DNA of 29,807 nucleotides from Oscillospiraceae bacterium (GTDB lineage: Bacteria; Bacillota_A; Clostridia; Oscillospirales; Oscillospiraceae). A program made the position numbers and the translations under genes. A model generated the notes under the pieces. It had not been told where the DNA came from and ran no database searches. It was given only the letters and a program-made list of their open reading frames with translations. The stretch lies in the NCBI GenBank assembly GCA_017398105.1, contig JAFQHF010000064.1, forward strand, positions 1 to 29,807. Reading direction: 5' to 3'. Shown piece by piece: positions 7,393-15,122 of this stretch. The number at the start of each line of letters is the position of its first letter. Positions within the stretch are counted from its first letter, which is position 1.

Positions 7393-8010
7393 TTATCGAG
7401 ATGTAGTCAAAGCCTTTTTTGCTTTCTGATTGTTCATGTATTCTTGAATAAACTGTTTGGTGAGTTTGCGAAGTTCATCTAATAAGTTTTCTGTTTCACG
7501 AACTGTTTTTTGAACAATTTTACCTTCGTCAAGCAACTTGTCCATGTACTCTAGTGTGTCTTTTGCCTCTGGTATGTGGGACAATAAAATCTCCATCTCA
7601 AAAAGAATTCGTCTTGGTTTTTCGGTTGTTGCACCCATTTCGATCTTTTTCTCAGGTGGGATTGCTCCACCGTGTGCTTGATCACTCAATGTCTTCATTT
7701 TTGAACGATATGCCATCATCTCAATGCAAAAATCAGAAACCAATTTTGCTACATGATTACATAATTGTCTTTTCTCATCACGTTCCTGGCTTTTACGATT
7801 GCTTTCTAATGTTTTTTGCATAACCAGTAAGGTAATTATACCGCCTACAATTGCACCAGCATAACCTCCCCAAAAGCCAATCCAATCATTGCTTGTTTCC
7901 AATTCAGGCCAGACCGAAATAGATACTAATACACCAATAAAGACAGGAACCACAAGTACAACTATTGTAATCCAAAGTACAGTACCAAAATAAGTATTTC
8001 TATGTTCCAA
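7393..8010 (-). CDS. Two-TM membrane protein with cytosolic coiled coil, unknown function
   Basis: About 205 aa. Two hydrophobic helices (about residues 9-32 and 43-64, the second containing the glycine-rich GFWGGYAGAIVGG) are followed by a charged, mostly helical cytosolic tail with coiled-coil character. The start is TTG at 8010: AAGGAGG lies 7 nt before it, while the frame extends without a better site to 8049. A promoter is seen at 8040-8068. I do not recognise a named family. Small proteins with a WxGFWGGYxGxxxGG segment and a helical tail occur on mobile elements, and two-TM proteins serve as killing effectors in some defence systems, but nothing here proves such a role. It is the gene nearest attL after the tRNA. 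Confidence 0.75.
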   Translation of the reverse strand: MEHRNTYFGTVLWITIVVLVVPVFIGVLVSISVWPELETSNDWIGFWGGYAGAIVGGIITLLVMQKTLESNRKSQERDEKRQLCNHVAKLVSDFCIEMMAYRSKMKTLSDQAHGGAIPPEKKIEMGATTEKPRRILFEMEILLSHIPEAKDTLEYMDKLLDEGKIVQKTVRETENLLDELRKLTKQFIQEYMNNQKAKKALTTSR

Positions 8011-8039
8011 AGCGCAACCTCCTTGCCTGTATATGGAAA

Positions 8040-8068
8040 ATAATAGCACACAGTTCGTAATTTGTCAT
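8040..8068 (-). promoter_or_regulatory. Promoter of the two-TM gene
   Basis: Read on the minus strand: -35 ATGACA, 17-nt spacer, -10 TATTAT, giving a leader of about 23 nt before the TTG start. Confidence 0.5.
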
Positions 8069-8115
8069 CTTAATTGTAAGGTAAGCAGCGAGGATTCATC
8101 CGTTTATTCCGCACA

Positions 8116-8151
8116 CAAAAATCTGGAACGACCTGTCGGCCGTTCCAGATT
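8116..8151 (-). terminator. Rho-independent terminator of the recombinase operon
   Basis: 11-bp stem AATCTGGAACG / CGTTCCAGATT (8120-8130 with 8141-8151), with TTTTT following on the minus strand, about 35 nt past the recombinase stop. Confidence 0.85.
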
Positions 8152-8185
8152 CTGCTATTGGCTACAAACGGCGCAAATACCGTCG

Positions 8186-9457
8186 TTATTTTGCGGATTG
8201 GATTCGCATCATCAGAAGTTCGTCGATGTCCTCCTCGTGTTGGCGGATTTCCTCCTGCAGTCGGGCAATCTCCCAATCCAGCGCAGGCTGACGGAGAGAC
8301 CACTGCTTGTACAGCCGTTGCAACTCTGCCTGCTCCTTTGCCCAGCTTTCCCGGAGGGATTCTGCGTACTTCACCACCTGGGCATCCAGGCACTCTTCCC
8401 GAATGCGGTGGGAGGAGCAGAACGCCTTGGCGTGGTTGTGGTAGCCCTTACAGACATATTCCACCCGGCGGCTACTGTTCCAGTATCGGATCATCGGCAC
8501 AAAGGGCTGACCGCAGTTTCCGCAGGTGAGTATCCCCGAATATCGGTGTGCCGTCCGGTTCTCATAAGCGGGTCTTGCTTTCTGCTTCAGCAGAGCCTGC
8601 GCCTGCTGCCATTCCTCTTTGGTGATGATCGCTGGATAGAAGTCCTCATGCCGCTGCCAGTGTTCCGCAGGGACAGGCTTTGCCTTTCCGTTTTGGGTTT
8701 CCGTCCGGTGGTTGATCAGCACTCCTGTGTAGCCCTCCTCCATCAGGACATTCTTCACGCTGACATAGGTCCACACATACTGCCCGGATGGGTCTTTCCG
8801 GGCAGTATAGAATTCCTTTCCGTACCGCTCCGCCCGGAGCTGGGCCGGTGTCTTTCGCCCCAGGCGGTTCAGCCTGCGGGCGATTTCTTTTTGTCCGACG
8901 CCTTGGAGGTAGTAGTCGTAGATCAGCCGCACCGTTTCTGCGGCTTCCGGGTGCTGGTGGATACAGTTGGTATTCCTGTCCTTCCAGTAGCCGAAAGGCG
9001 GGGTGATTACCAGCCCCACTTTCTGCTTCTCCCGGTATCCGTGGCGGATCTTGTTACCAATGTCCTTGGCATAGTAGTCATTCATCAGACCACGGACACC
9101 GATGATCAGATCATCTTCATCTTCCAGTGTGTTCAAATTCTCCGTCACGGACAGAACAGCCACTCCCTGCTGGCGGAGATAATCGATGAACAAAGCCGTC
9201 TGTGTCTTGTGCCTACCTAATCGGGACAGGTCTTTGACGATGATGGCATCCACCTGTCCCCGCTCCACCGCTTCGGTGCATTGATTCAGTCCCCGGCGGT
9301 CAAACCGCATTCCGCTGACATTGTCATCAAAGGACTCTCCAATGATCCGGTATCCCTTTCGTTGGGCATAACTTCTGCCGATCTCCATTTGGTTGGACAG
9401 GGAGTCCATTTCATTGTCATCATCGTTGGAAAGCCTGCCATAGATCCATGCCCTCAT
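8186..9457 (-). CDS. Large serine recombinase (intact copy)
   Basis: Site-specific DNA recombinase, 423 aa. N-terminal resolvase catalytic domain (about 1-140) with nucleophile Ser10 in YGRLSND and the arginine-containing IVKDLSRLGR. Next is the recombinase domain (about 165-270; PPFGYWKD, GYTGVLINH), then a zinc ribbon whose first pair is CGNC in ILTCGNCGQPF and whose second pair is in YVCKGYHNHAKAFCSSH, and a C-terminal coiled coil that ends soon after. It is at the short end for large serine integrases (450-550 aa and above). Start ATG at 9457 lies 3 nt after the stop of the preceding recombinase, so translation is probably coupled. It is the best candidate for the enzyme acting on the tRNA-Leu att sites. 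Confidence 0.92.
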   Translation of the reverse strand: MRAWIYGRLSNDDDNEMDSLSNQMEIGRSYAQRKGYRIIGESFDDNVSGMRFDRRGLNQCTEAVERGQVDAIIVKDLSRLGRHKTQTALFIDYLRQQGVAVLSVTENLNTLEDEDDLIIGVRGLMNDYYAKDIGNKIRHGYREKQKVGLVITPPFGYWKDRNTNCIHQHPEAAETVRLIYDYYLQGVGQKEIARRLNRLGRKTPAQLRAERYGKEFYTARKDPSGQYVWTYVSVKNVLMEEGYTGVLINHRTETQNGKAKPVPAEHWQRHEDFYPAIITKEEWQQAQALLKQKARPAYENRTAHRYSGILTCGNCGQPFVPMIRYWNSSRRVEYVCKGYHNHAKAFCSSHRIREECLDAQVVKYAESLRESWAKEQAELQRLYKQWSLRQPALDWEIARLQEEIRQHEEDIDELLMMRIQSAK

Positions 9458-9460
9458 ATG

Positions 9461-10959
9461 TTACACCCCAATCAGTTCTTCAATTCCGCTGCCGGTCAGC
9501 ACGCCGTTCTCATAGGAATCCGTGTGATTCTGAAACGGAGCCTTGATGTGAATATCCAGGGATAGGCTTCCCTCGTTTTCGTACACATAGATTTTATCCA
9601 CCAGCAGCCGCAGATGTGCTTCCGTCAGATTCCCGTCGGCCAGAATATCATCGATGAGTCCGATATCCTTTCTCAGTTTCGCCTGCCGGGAACGGATCAC
9701 CTGCCCGATATTTTCCAGCTCTGCGATCCGTTTCTTTGCCTGGGCGATCTTCTCCTCCCGTTTGGCAATCATGCGGTCATAGCGCTCCGCGTTGGTTTTG
9801 TCCCGAATCCGCTCCATCAAAATCGTTTCCACCTCTTCTTCCAATGCATCGATGCGTTCCTTCTGTTTCTTTATCTGAGCTACAGTGCTGTCCGTTTTGG
9901 GCAGCCAGCTTTCAATAACCGTTTCCAACTGGTCCCACATAGATTCATACTGGTATTTGGCATTCAGCAGTTCCTGTTTCAGCACCTCGTCCAGAAATTC
10001 CTCCCGGATGGCATGGGCAGAGCAATGCTCCTTTCCGTAACGGTGATAGGTGCTGCCCGGACATTCTGCGCCTTTCGTTGCTGAATCAGAAATTGGACTT
10101 CCTCCCACAATTCCCTTGTTATGATCACCGGGAGGAAGTTCTCATGGCGGAACTGTTCCTCTGGGTCAGTGTAACGGAATGTCTTGTTGATCTTATTCCG
10201 CTCACTCTTGTGGCAAATCAGGGTTCCGGTATAGGCTTCCTCCTGCAAGATTCGGCTGACCATGGTAGCATCCCAGAGATACTTTTTCAGAATCTTCTCC
10301 TGATCCCTGGGCAGTTTCTTCCCAATCAGCTCCCGCTGCATTTTCGCCGGGGTCTTATGGTTCTGCTCATTGAGCATCCGGGCAATCGCCTTGAATCCCA
10401 TACCGTTGATGTAACTGGAATAAATCAGGCGAATTGTGTCTGCCGACTCAGGGACAATAACAACTTGATTCGTGTTCTTATCTTTGAAATATCCAAAGGG
10501 TGGTGTGATGACAATGCCGTTTTTCTGCTTCTGCCGGTAGCCTGTGCGGACACGGCGGCTGCCATCTCTGGCATAGAAGTCGTTTACCAGTCCTTTGAAC
10601 CCGATGATCAGGTCATCATTTTCATTAAAAGTATCGATTCCTTCTGTGGCAGAAAGTAAACGCACATTGTTTTCCCGCAGATAGTCAATGAACAATGCGG
10701 TCTGGGTTCGATGCCGTCCCAACCGGGACAGGTCTTTTACCACGATGGCATCGATACGTCCCGCATCCACCACTTCATAAATTTTGGCTATGCCCTCCCG
10801 TTCAAAGTGCATACCACTGACGTTGTCATCGAAGGATTCCCCGATGATTTCGTGACCATTGCTGATCGCATAGCTTTCAATGATACTGCGCTGATTTCGG
10901 AGAGAATTGAGTTCATCATCCTCGTCACGGGACAGGCGGTAGTACAGCCATACTCTCAT
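9461..10959 (-). pseudogene. Large serine recombinase broken in its zinc ribbon
   Basis: Two reading frames together make one recombinase. The first starts at ATG 10959 (AAAGGA just upstream) and has the catalytic domain (Ser10 in YYRLSRDED), the recombinase domain (PPFGYFKDKN, AYTGTLICHKS) and the end of the domain at LIQQRKAQNVRAAP. The second frame resumes at GSTYHRYGKEHCSAH, the second half of the zinc ribbon, and continues through a long coiled coil to 9461. The part holding the first cysteine pair is absent, so an out-of-frame deletion of roughly 30-40 codons near 10030-10070 explains the break better than a sequencing error. The first frame alone runs on to a stop at 9979. The paired long/short recombinases recall the ccrA/ccrB arrangement of SCC elements. 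Confidence 0.85.
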
Positions 10960-10975
10960 GGTTCTTTTCCTTTCT

Positions 10976-11013
10976 GCTATGGTGCATGTCCTTTCGGCAG
11001 CACACACCATAGC
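10976..11013. promoter_or_regulatory. Inverted repeat just upstream of the recombinase genes
   Basis: Perfect 9-bp arms GCTATGGTG (10976-10984) and CACCATAGC (11005-11013), 20 nt apart, ending a few bases before the recombinase ribosome site. It could be an operator or an mRNA hairpin controlling recombinase expression. Confidence 0.5.
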
Positions 11014-11044
11014 ACTTTCTTATGGCAATAGCTACGGATTTTTT

Positions 11045-11230
11045 CTAGGCTGCACCAGATTCTACCTTATCAACAAAATCTTCTGTTGTAAGCTTGGTAG
11101 GATCATCCACAGCCAGATAGTCCCGGACGATGGATTTCAGGAAGAAAAGGAAGTCCTGTTCCTTTCCCTCGTATGTAAATTTTACGCTTGTAACGGTTGC
11201 CTTTTTGGCATTCCACCATCCTCTCTTGGT
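11045..11230 (-). pseudogene. Small ORF directly after mobA, no start codon
   Basis: A 61-codon frame follows the mobA TAA in the same frame and reads TKRGWWNAKKATVTSVKF and later SIVRDYLAVDDPTKL to a TAG at 11045-11047. It contains no ATG, GTG or TTG before the recognisable part. The sequence looks protein-like (regular hydrophobic pattern, sensible composition). Possibilities: a separate small gene whose start was lost, an original start at the ATG-CAG that now ends mobA followed by a nonsense change, or stop-codon readthrough. I know no function. Confidence 0.45.
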
Positions 11231-12628
11231 TTACTGCATCGATTGATGCTCATAACTGCGTTCTTCCATTTCGGACTGCTTCTCCCGTAGAGTTTCCGCT
11301 GCAGCGATAGCCAGACCGATTGCAATTCCTAAATTATCCGCACTACGTTTGGCTTCCATTTCCCGTTTCCGTTCTTCGGGATCGTCCGAAGTGCCTTTCA
11401 GCCGGGAAAGACTGCCGACCAGAGCAGCGGCACCAGCTCCAACAGAACCAGTGTTGCTGAGGGAATTGCGGAAATCCAAATCAGCTTCTTGCTCCACTGG
11501 CGCATATGTGCTTCCTCTTTGGAGATTGCTTTGGAAAACTCCTCGCTCGCTTTCCCAACCTGTTTCTCCAAATTTCTCCCCGTAGTTTCGATGGAGGTGC
11601 GGAACTCCGTTGTCCGAACTTTCATGTCGTCCAGGTGCATCTGCATCATCGTCCGCTGCCAGTCCAAGGTTTTTTCTAATTCCTCTCGTGTCGCCAGAGT
11701 CTCCATCTGTGCCGAGAACTGCACCTGCATTTCCAGAATCCCGTCTATGGCTTTCAGAAGTCCATTCCAGTTCTTCTCCGTTACTAGAAACGAGGGTTCC
11801 GCTTTCGCTGCGGTACTCATATCCTGTTTGGCCTGCTTCTTCAAATCCGTGTACGATTTCGTTCCGTATTCTGAACTCACGTTCCATATTCTCCTTTAAG
11901 TATTTTGCTTCGTGCAGACGAATATCTCTGCACCGTTTCCCATCAGGGGTGGTATAGGTGATATACTTTCGGCCTTTATCCCAGCGAACCTGGTAGCCTT
12001 CCAGTTCCATAAGCTCGATAAAATGCTCCCGGCTTTTTGCGATTTCCATGGCATCATCGATGGTGATAGCCAGCCGGAGCTTCCAGCTTTCTCCCTTATC
12101 TGCGGAGCGGTATTCCGCCGCAGACATTCCGGGTGTGCGTTTCTGTTTGGGCTTGACGATAGACAACCCGTACTGCATACACAGCTCATCTGACGCCATC
12201 CGGATCCGCTGAATGTTGTCCTTGTCGGAGTGGTATTTCCGGCCATCCTCTGCACTGACGGAGTTGATGATCAGGTGGGAATGGAGGTGGTCACGGTCGG
12301 TATGGGTACAGACCAGAACCTCAAATCCTGAGAATTGCTCCGCCAGCTTCAGGGCAATTTCGTGGGCGGTTTCCGCAGTCAACTCCTCCTCCGGGGAGAA
12401 GGATTGCACCACATGGTAGTACATCCGTCCCTCGGTCTTTTCGTAGAGCCGTTTGGTATTCATAAACTCCCGGAATGCGGTATCTGCTACACAGTTTACT
12501 CCTGTTACTAGGTGCCTTTGGGTTGCCGCATCCCAGGTTTTATGTTCCTGTTTGCAGTACTCTATGGAGCCGAACAGACCACTACCGGATTGCGGCTTCC
12601 GGGACGGGATAAATTTAACGACCGCCAT
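11231..12628 (-). CDS. mobA: MobA-type relaxase (MOBP-like)
   Basis: DNA-nicking transesterase that starts conjugative transfer at oriT; 465 aa. The N-terminal Relaxase domain (about 1-190) has a candidate catalytic Tyr24 in SIEYCKQ and the metal-binding histidine motif in HTDRDHLHSHLIINS (His109, Asp111, His114, His116, His118, Asn122). The C-terminal half (about 230-400) is polar, rich in Gly/Ser/Asp/Glu and probably disordered; it ends in an Ala-rich helix. A second gene is overprinted in that low-complexity part (11398-11880). The start ATG overlaps the mobC end by 14 bp, so the two are translationally coupled. No coupling protein or secretion system is nearby, so transfer would depend on a helper element. 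Confidence 0.9.
   Translation of the reverse strand: MAVVKFIPSRKPQSGSGLFGSIEYCKQEHKTWDAATQRHLVTGVNCVADTAFREFMNTKRLYEKTEGRMYYHVVQSFSPEEELTAETAHEIALKLAEQFSGFEVLVCTHTDRDHLHSHLIINSVSAEDGRKYHSDKDNIQRIRMASDELCMQYGLSIVKPKQKRTPGMSAAEYRSADKGESWKLRLAITIDDAMEIAKSREHFIELMELEGYQVRWDKGRKYITYTTPDGKRCRDIRLHEAKYLKENMEREFRIRNEIVHGFEEAGQTGYEYRSESGTLVSSNGEELEWTSESHRRDSGNAGAVLGTDGDSGDTRGIRKNLGLAADDDADAPGRHESSDNGVPHLHRNYGEKFGETGWESERGVFQSNLQRGSTYAPVEQEADLDFRNSLSNTGSVGAGAAALVGSLSRLKGTSDDPEERKREMEAKRSADNLGIAIGLAIAAAETLREKQSEMEERSYEHQSMQ
11398..11880 (-). CDS. MobB-like membrane/coiled-coil protein overlapping mobA in another frame
   Basis: 160-aa frame lying wholly inside mobA on the same strand. It starts at GTG 11880 with AAAGGAG 10 nt upstream, a proper ribosome site inside mobA. 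The protein is Met-, Lys- and Glu-rich and helical (about 15-125, likely coiled coil), then has a hydrophobic segment near the C-terminus (about 131-158, in LIWISAIPSATLVLLELVPL). In plasmid RSF1010, mobB is likewise encoded inside mobA in another frame and makes a membrane protein that helps the relaxosome. The same layout, membrane tail and ribosome site suggest an analogous role here. Homology to MobB cannot be shown by eye. The overlapped part of MobA is low-complexity, as expected for overprinting. Confidence 0.75.
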   Translation of the reverse strand: MSSEYGTKSYTDLKKQAKQDMSTAAKAEPSFLVTEKNWNGLLKAIDGILEMQVQFSAQMETLATREELEKTLDWQRTMMQMHLDDMKVRTTEFRTSIETTGRNLEKQVGKASEEFSKAISKEEAHMRQWSKKLIWISAIPSATLVLLELVPLLWSAVFPG

Positions 12629-12923
12629 CGTTCCATCTTCTGCGAATCAGGATATCGGACAGTAGGTCGTTGACCTGGGAATACTGCTCGGTAACATCCT
12701 TCAAATACACAGAACTGATCCGTCCCATATTAGCAAGGGTGGTCAGCTGGTTCAGGTTGCGACCAATGGCTTTCTGCTGCCGCAAAACTTCGTCCAGCCC
12801 TTCGATCACCGTGATCTGTTTTCCCAGACAACAGCGGGTTACATAATCTGTCAGACTCAATTTTGCCTGCTGAGCCTTATGGTGAATCTTCTGCAAATCC
12901 ACCTCCGAGATTCGAATGCTCAT
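12615..12923 (-). CDS. mobC: MobC-like relaxosome accessory protein
   Basis: Small ribbon-helix-helix DNA-binding protein that helps the relaxase open oriT; about 102 aa from the chosen start. The RHH part is MSIRISEVDLQKI followed by KAQQAKLSLTDYVTRC. The typical MobC tail is present (residues about 45-75; QKAIGRNLNQLTTLAN). The open frame extends to 13100, but that stretch translates the hairpin region and is not MobC-like. ATG 12923 has AAGGA 7 nt upstream. A slightly longer N-terminus is possible, since ITKDKK directly precedes and MobC proteins often have such residues. Its last 14 bases overlap mobA. Confidence 0.85.
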   Translation of the reverse strand: MSIRISEVDLQKIHHKAQQAKLSLTDYVTRCCLGKQITVIEGLDEVLRQQKAIGRNLNQLTTLANMGRISSVYLKDVTEQYSQVNDLLSDILIRRRWNDGGR

Positions 12924-12988
12924 TTTCTTATCCTTCGTAATAAACCTCCGCAAAATGAAAGTGGGTTCGGGCTTCTGCCCGTTTTCAT
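12920..12988 (-). CDS. Possible 22-aa leader peptide upstream of mobC
   Basis: ATG at 12988 opens a 22-codon frame whose TGA overlaps the mobC start as ATGA, the usual sign of translational coupling. No good ribosome site precedes it, so it may be chance. Confidence 0.2.
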   Translation of the reverse strand: MKTGRSPNPLSFCGGLLRRIRK

Positions 12989-13298
12989 GCGTCCGGCGAC
13001 TAGCCGAATGCGATGCTAGCCTCCTCTTAAAAGAGGAGCCATCTTTGCCGCCTGAGGGCGGCTTTTTCAAAAAGTTCCTCAGTCTAAAACGACTGGTCAA
13101 AAAATCTGCGGAATACTCGCTTGATTTTGGGCAATCCCCTGTGGTGGGGTTACTACCCTACCTTTTTGAGAAACGCCCACAAACCGCCGACAATGCCACG
13201 ACACCGGGGCCACAGGTGGAGAATCACAGCAGAGGGAGAAAGAAGAATGCAACAATGCAAGGATGCTGTACTAAGGGTCTGCAATGTTGCAATCTTCA
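12940..13298. other. Hairpin-rich non-coding region, likely oriT
   Basis: The gap between the RepA-like gene and mobC holds no gene but several structures. These are a perfect palindrome CTCCTCTTAAAAGAGGAG (13021-13038), a stem GCCGCC/GGCGGC followed by TTTTT (13047-13067), a stem GGTGGGGT/ACCCTACC with loop TACT and T5 (13143-13167), and an imperfect inverted repeat of about 15 bp with 19 nt between arms (13245-13260 and 13280-13294, built on TTGCAAC/TTGCA units). oriT of MOBP systems usually lies next to mobC, so the nic site is expected here. I cannot name the nick position. Confidence 0.5.
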
Positions 13299-14258
13299 TT
13301 ACGGCAGAGACCAGAACCAGTATTTGCCGTTCTTCTTGGTAACGATGTTGGGGATACCCTTTTTCGCTTCGTTCACGGTGCGGCGGGAGATTCCTTTATG
13401 CTGTGCAGCCCGGAATATATCCTCTGCCATGATTTCCTGCCCACCAGAGAGCATACTACGGATTAGCTCCTCTGCTGCTGCGGTTTTTGTTTCTGCTGTG
13501 AATCCGCACAACAATTCCTCTGAGGAGATTCCATCGTAGCCATCCAGCCAACGGAACCCTTCTTCATCCCCCAGACCAAAAGCCAGAGACTTACCCTCCG
13601 GTGCCAGAGAAGATTTATCGTGGACGATAATCCGAACAGTGGGATCATTCTTCAGCCGACCAATCAGCAGAACACTTCTGGCTGCTGCACGAAAGTCGAT
13701 AGACCCCAGACCACGGTAGGCGCTGCTGGTGCCGCTGGCCTTGTTCAGGTGACCGATCAGTACAATGGCACAGCCAGTTCGCTCCGCCACAGAAGCTACA
13801 CTTTTAAGGACTCCTCGAATCTCATTTGCCCGGTTGATATCTACCCTGCTGCCGATGTAGCCCTGAATCGGGTCGAGGATCATCAGCCGAGCGCTGTGTT
13901 CCCGGATGGCTCTTTCAATTCGCTCATCCAGCAGAGATAACTGCTTCTTTTCCTCCACGATGCTGAGGACCCGGTCCAGATTTGCACCTGCGTCCATAAG
14001 CCGGGGCTTGATGGTGTCGCCCATGCCATCTTCTGCGCTCTGGTAGATCACATTGAACGGCTCCGCTTTCTCCATTCCCGGAAGAGGGATACCCGTCGAA
14101 CAGGCTGCCGCCAACCGCAGAGCCAGAGTAGTCTTTCCTTCACCGGGATCACCCTGGATAATGGTCAGCTTCCCGAAGGGTATGTAGTTTCCCCAGAGCC
14201 ACTGTACCTGCTGCAGCTCTACTTCCGAATATTTGATTACTTCAACTTTTTCTTCCAG
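13299..14258 (-). CDS. RepA-like AAA ATPase (replicative helicase/RecA-fold), likely CTG start
   Basis: About 319 aa, AAA_25/RepA family of plasmids and integrative elements; probably a hexameric ATPase/helicase used in replication of the excised element. Walker A GDPGEGKT at residues 36-43, preceded by WLWGNYIPFGKLTIIQ; Walker B in LMILDPIQGYIG; then VLIGHLNKASG and a C-terminal winged-helix-like end. ATG-type starts exist only downstream of Walker A (TTG 14114), which would remove the P-loop. Upstream, the frame is open to a TGA but has no ATG, GTG or TTG. CTG at 14258 has AAAGGAG 9 nt before it, so I take CTG as the start. A lost start codon is the alternative. Confidence 0.82.
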   Translation of the reverse strand: MEEKVEVIKYSEVELQQVQWLWGNYIPFGKLTIIQGDPGEGKTTLALRLAAACSTGIPLPGMEKAEPFNVIYQSAEDGMGDTIKPRLMDAGANLDRVLSIVEEKKQLSLLDERIERAIREHSARLMILDPIQGYIGSRVDINRANEIRGVLKSVASVAERTGCAIVLIGHLNKASGTSSAYRGLGSIDFRAAARSVLLIGRLKNDPTVRIIVHDKSSLAPEGKSLAFGLGDEEGFRWLDGYDGISSEELLCGFTAETKTAAAEELIRSMLSGGQEIMAEDIFRAAQHKGISRRTVNEAKKGIPNIVTKKNGKYWFWSLP

Positions 14259-14355
14259 CTTTCGCTTCTCCTTTCGTAAATTACATCAGAAAAGAGAAAT
14301 CCGCCTTCGTAAAACATATTGCTCCAATTATCTTAACCTCCTGTGTATATATGAA

Positions 14356-14390
14356 AAATGCGGAACCTCGAACCATGAGATTCCGCATTT
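14356..14390. terminator. Hairpin in the divergent gap between the RepA-like and sigma genes
   Basis: 10-bp perfect stem AAATGCGGAA / TTCCGCATTT with a 15-nt loop, followed by a short T run on the minus strand. No gene ends here, so it may insulate or regulate rather than end a known transcript. The rest of 14275-14603 holds only the candidate promoter and the sigma ribosome site. Confidence 0.45.
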
Positions 14391-14462
14391 CCATTCGCTC
14401 CATCTGTCTTTCGCTTGGTTTCTCATTTATTGTAGGTTAGAATGGTTAAATTTTAGCATTGA

Positions 14463-14493
14463 TGTAACCTGTTTTCTGAGGGCATCCTGTCGA
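14463..14493 (+). promoter_or_regulatory. Candidate ECF-type (autoregulated) promoter
   Basis: TGTAACC (14463-14469), then a T-rich start, an 18-nt spacer and TGTCGA (14488-14493). ECF sigma factors commonly use an AAC-type -35 and a CGTC/GTC-type -10 and activate their own gene. No sigma-A promoter of equal quality is seen before 14604. The palindrome GAACGTTC (14500-14510 region) lies just downstream. Confidence 0.45.
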
Positions 14494-14603
14494 AGGAGTA
14501 TGAACGTTCTATAAACATTTTTCTTGGTGCGACTATCTTTTTTTACATTTACAGCGTTATACTAAGTGAAAGGCCTTTTAGAAACACAGAGAGGAGGAAA
14601 AAC

Positions 14604-15122
14604 ATGGACACAGACTTTTTGCTGATCCACCGTATGAAAAACGGCGACGATGCTGCCATCGAAACCTTTGTGCGGAAGTATTATCCCGTGATTCTGCGGT
14701 ACTGCCATCTGCACCTGAGCGATAAAAGTTATGCAGAAGATGCCACGCAGGAAGTCTTTGCCCGGTTTTTCCGCACTTTCAGCGCATACCAGCATTACGG
14801 AAAAGCACAGAATTACTTATATGTCATCGCAGCCAATATCTGCCGGGACTTCTACCGCAGACCGGAAGAAATATCGGTAGAGGAACTACCTGAGGAAATA
14901 ATCTCCGAAATGCCAGCCTTGGATTTGAGGTTGGAAGTACATGCAGCATTGGAAAAGTTGCCCCCAGAATTACGGGAAGTCACCATACTGTTCTTCTTTC
15001 AGGAAGTGAAGCAGAAGGAAATTGCAAAGATTCTGGGCATCAGCTTACCATTAGTGAAATACCGAATCAAACGGGCGAAAGAATTACTTGCCGCATTTCT
15101 AGGAAAGGAGGAAATGCCATGA
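14604..15122 (+). CDS. ECF-type RNA polymerase sigma factor
   Basis: 172 aa, the usual size for an extracytoplasmic-function sigma factor. Region 2 is at about 10-75 (FVRKYYPVILRYC, YAEDATQEVFARFF), then a short linker (about 92-110), and region 4 at about 115-168 (LPPELREVTILFF and the helix-turn-helix KQKEIAKILGISLPLVKYRIKRAKELL). AGGAGG lies 6 nt before the ATG. Its stop overlaps the next gene as ATGA. No classical anti-sigma with a zinc-binding domain follows; the adjacent membrane protein may take that role (inference). The operon probably answers an envelope or peptide-antibiotic signal. Confidence 0.92.
   Translation: MDTDFLLIHRMKNGDDAAIETFVRKYYPVILRYCHLHLSDKSYAEDATQEVFARFFRTFSAYQHYGKAQNYLYVIAANICRDFYRRPEEISVEELPEEIISEMPALDLRLEVHAALEKLPPELREVTILFFFQEVKQKEIAKILGISLPLVKYRIKRAKELLAAFLGKEEMP

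Noticed and set aside
8033..9220. 395-codon plus-strand frame over the intact recombinase
   Set aside because: Antisense shadow; the minus strand has the full set of serine recombinase motifs.
9979..10108. Programmed frameshift joining the two recombinase frames
   Set aside because: The first cysteine pair of the zinc ribbon is missing altogether, so a frameshift alone would not restore the protein; a deletion is the simpler reading. I see no clear slippery heptamer.
12924..13100. N-terminal extension of MobC up to 13100
   Set aside because: This stretch translates the hairpin region, has no ribosome site and does not look like MobC; the ATG at 12923 has AAGGA at normal spacing.
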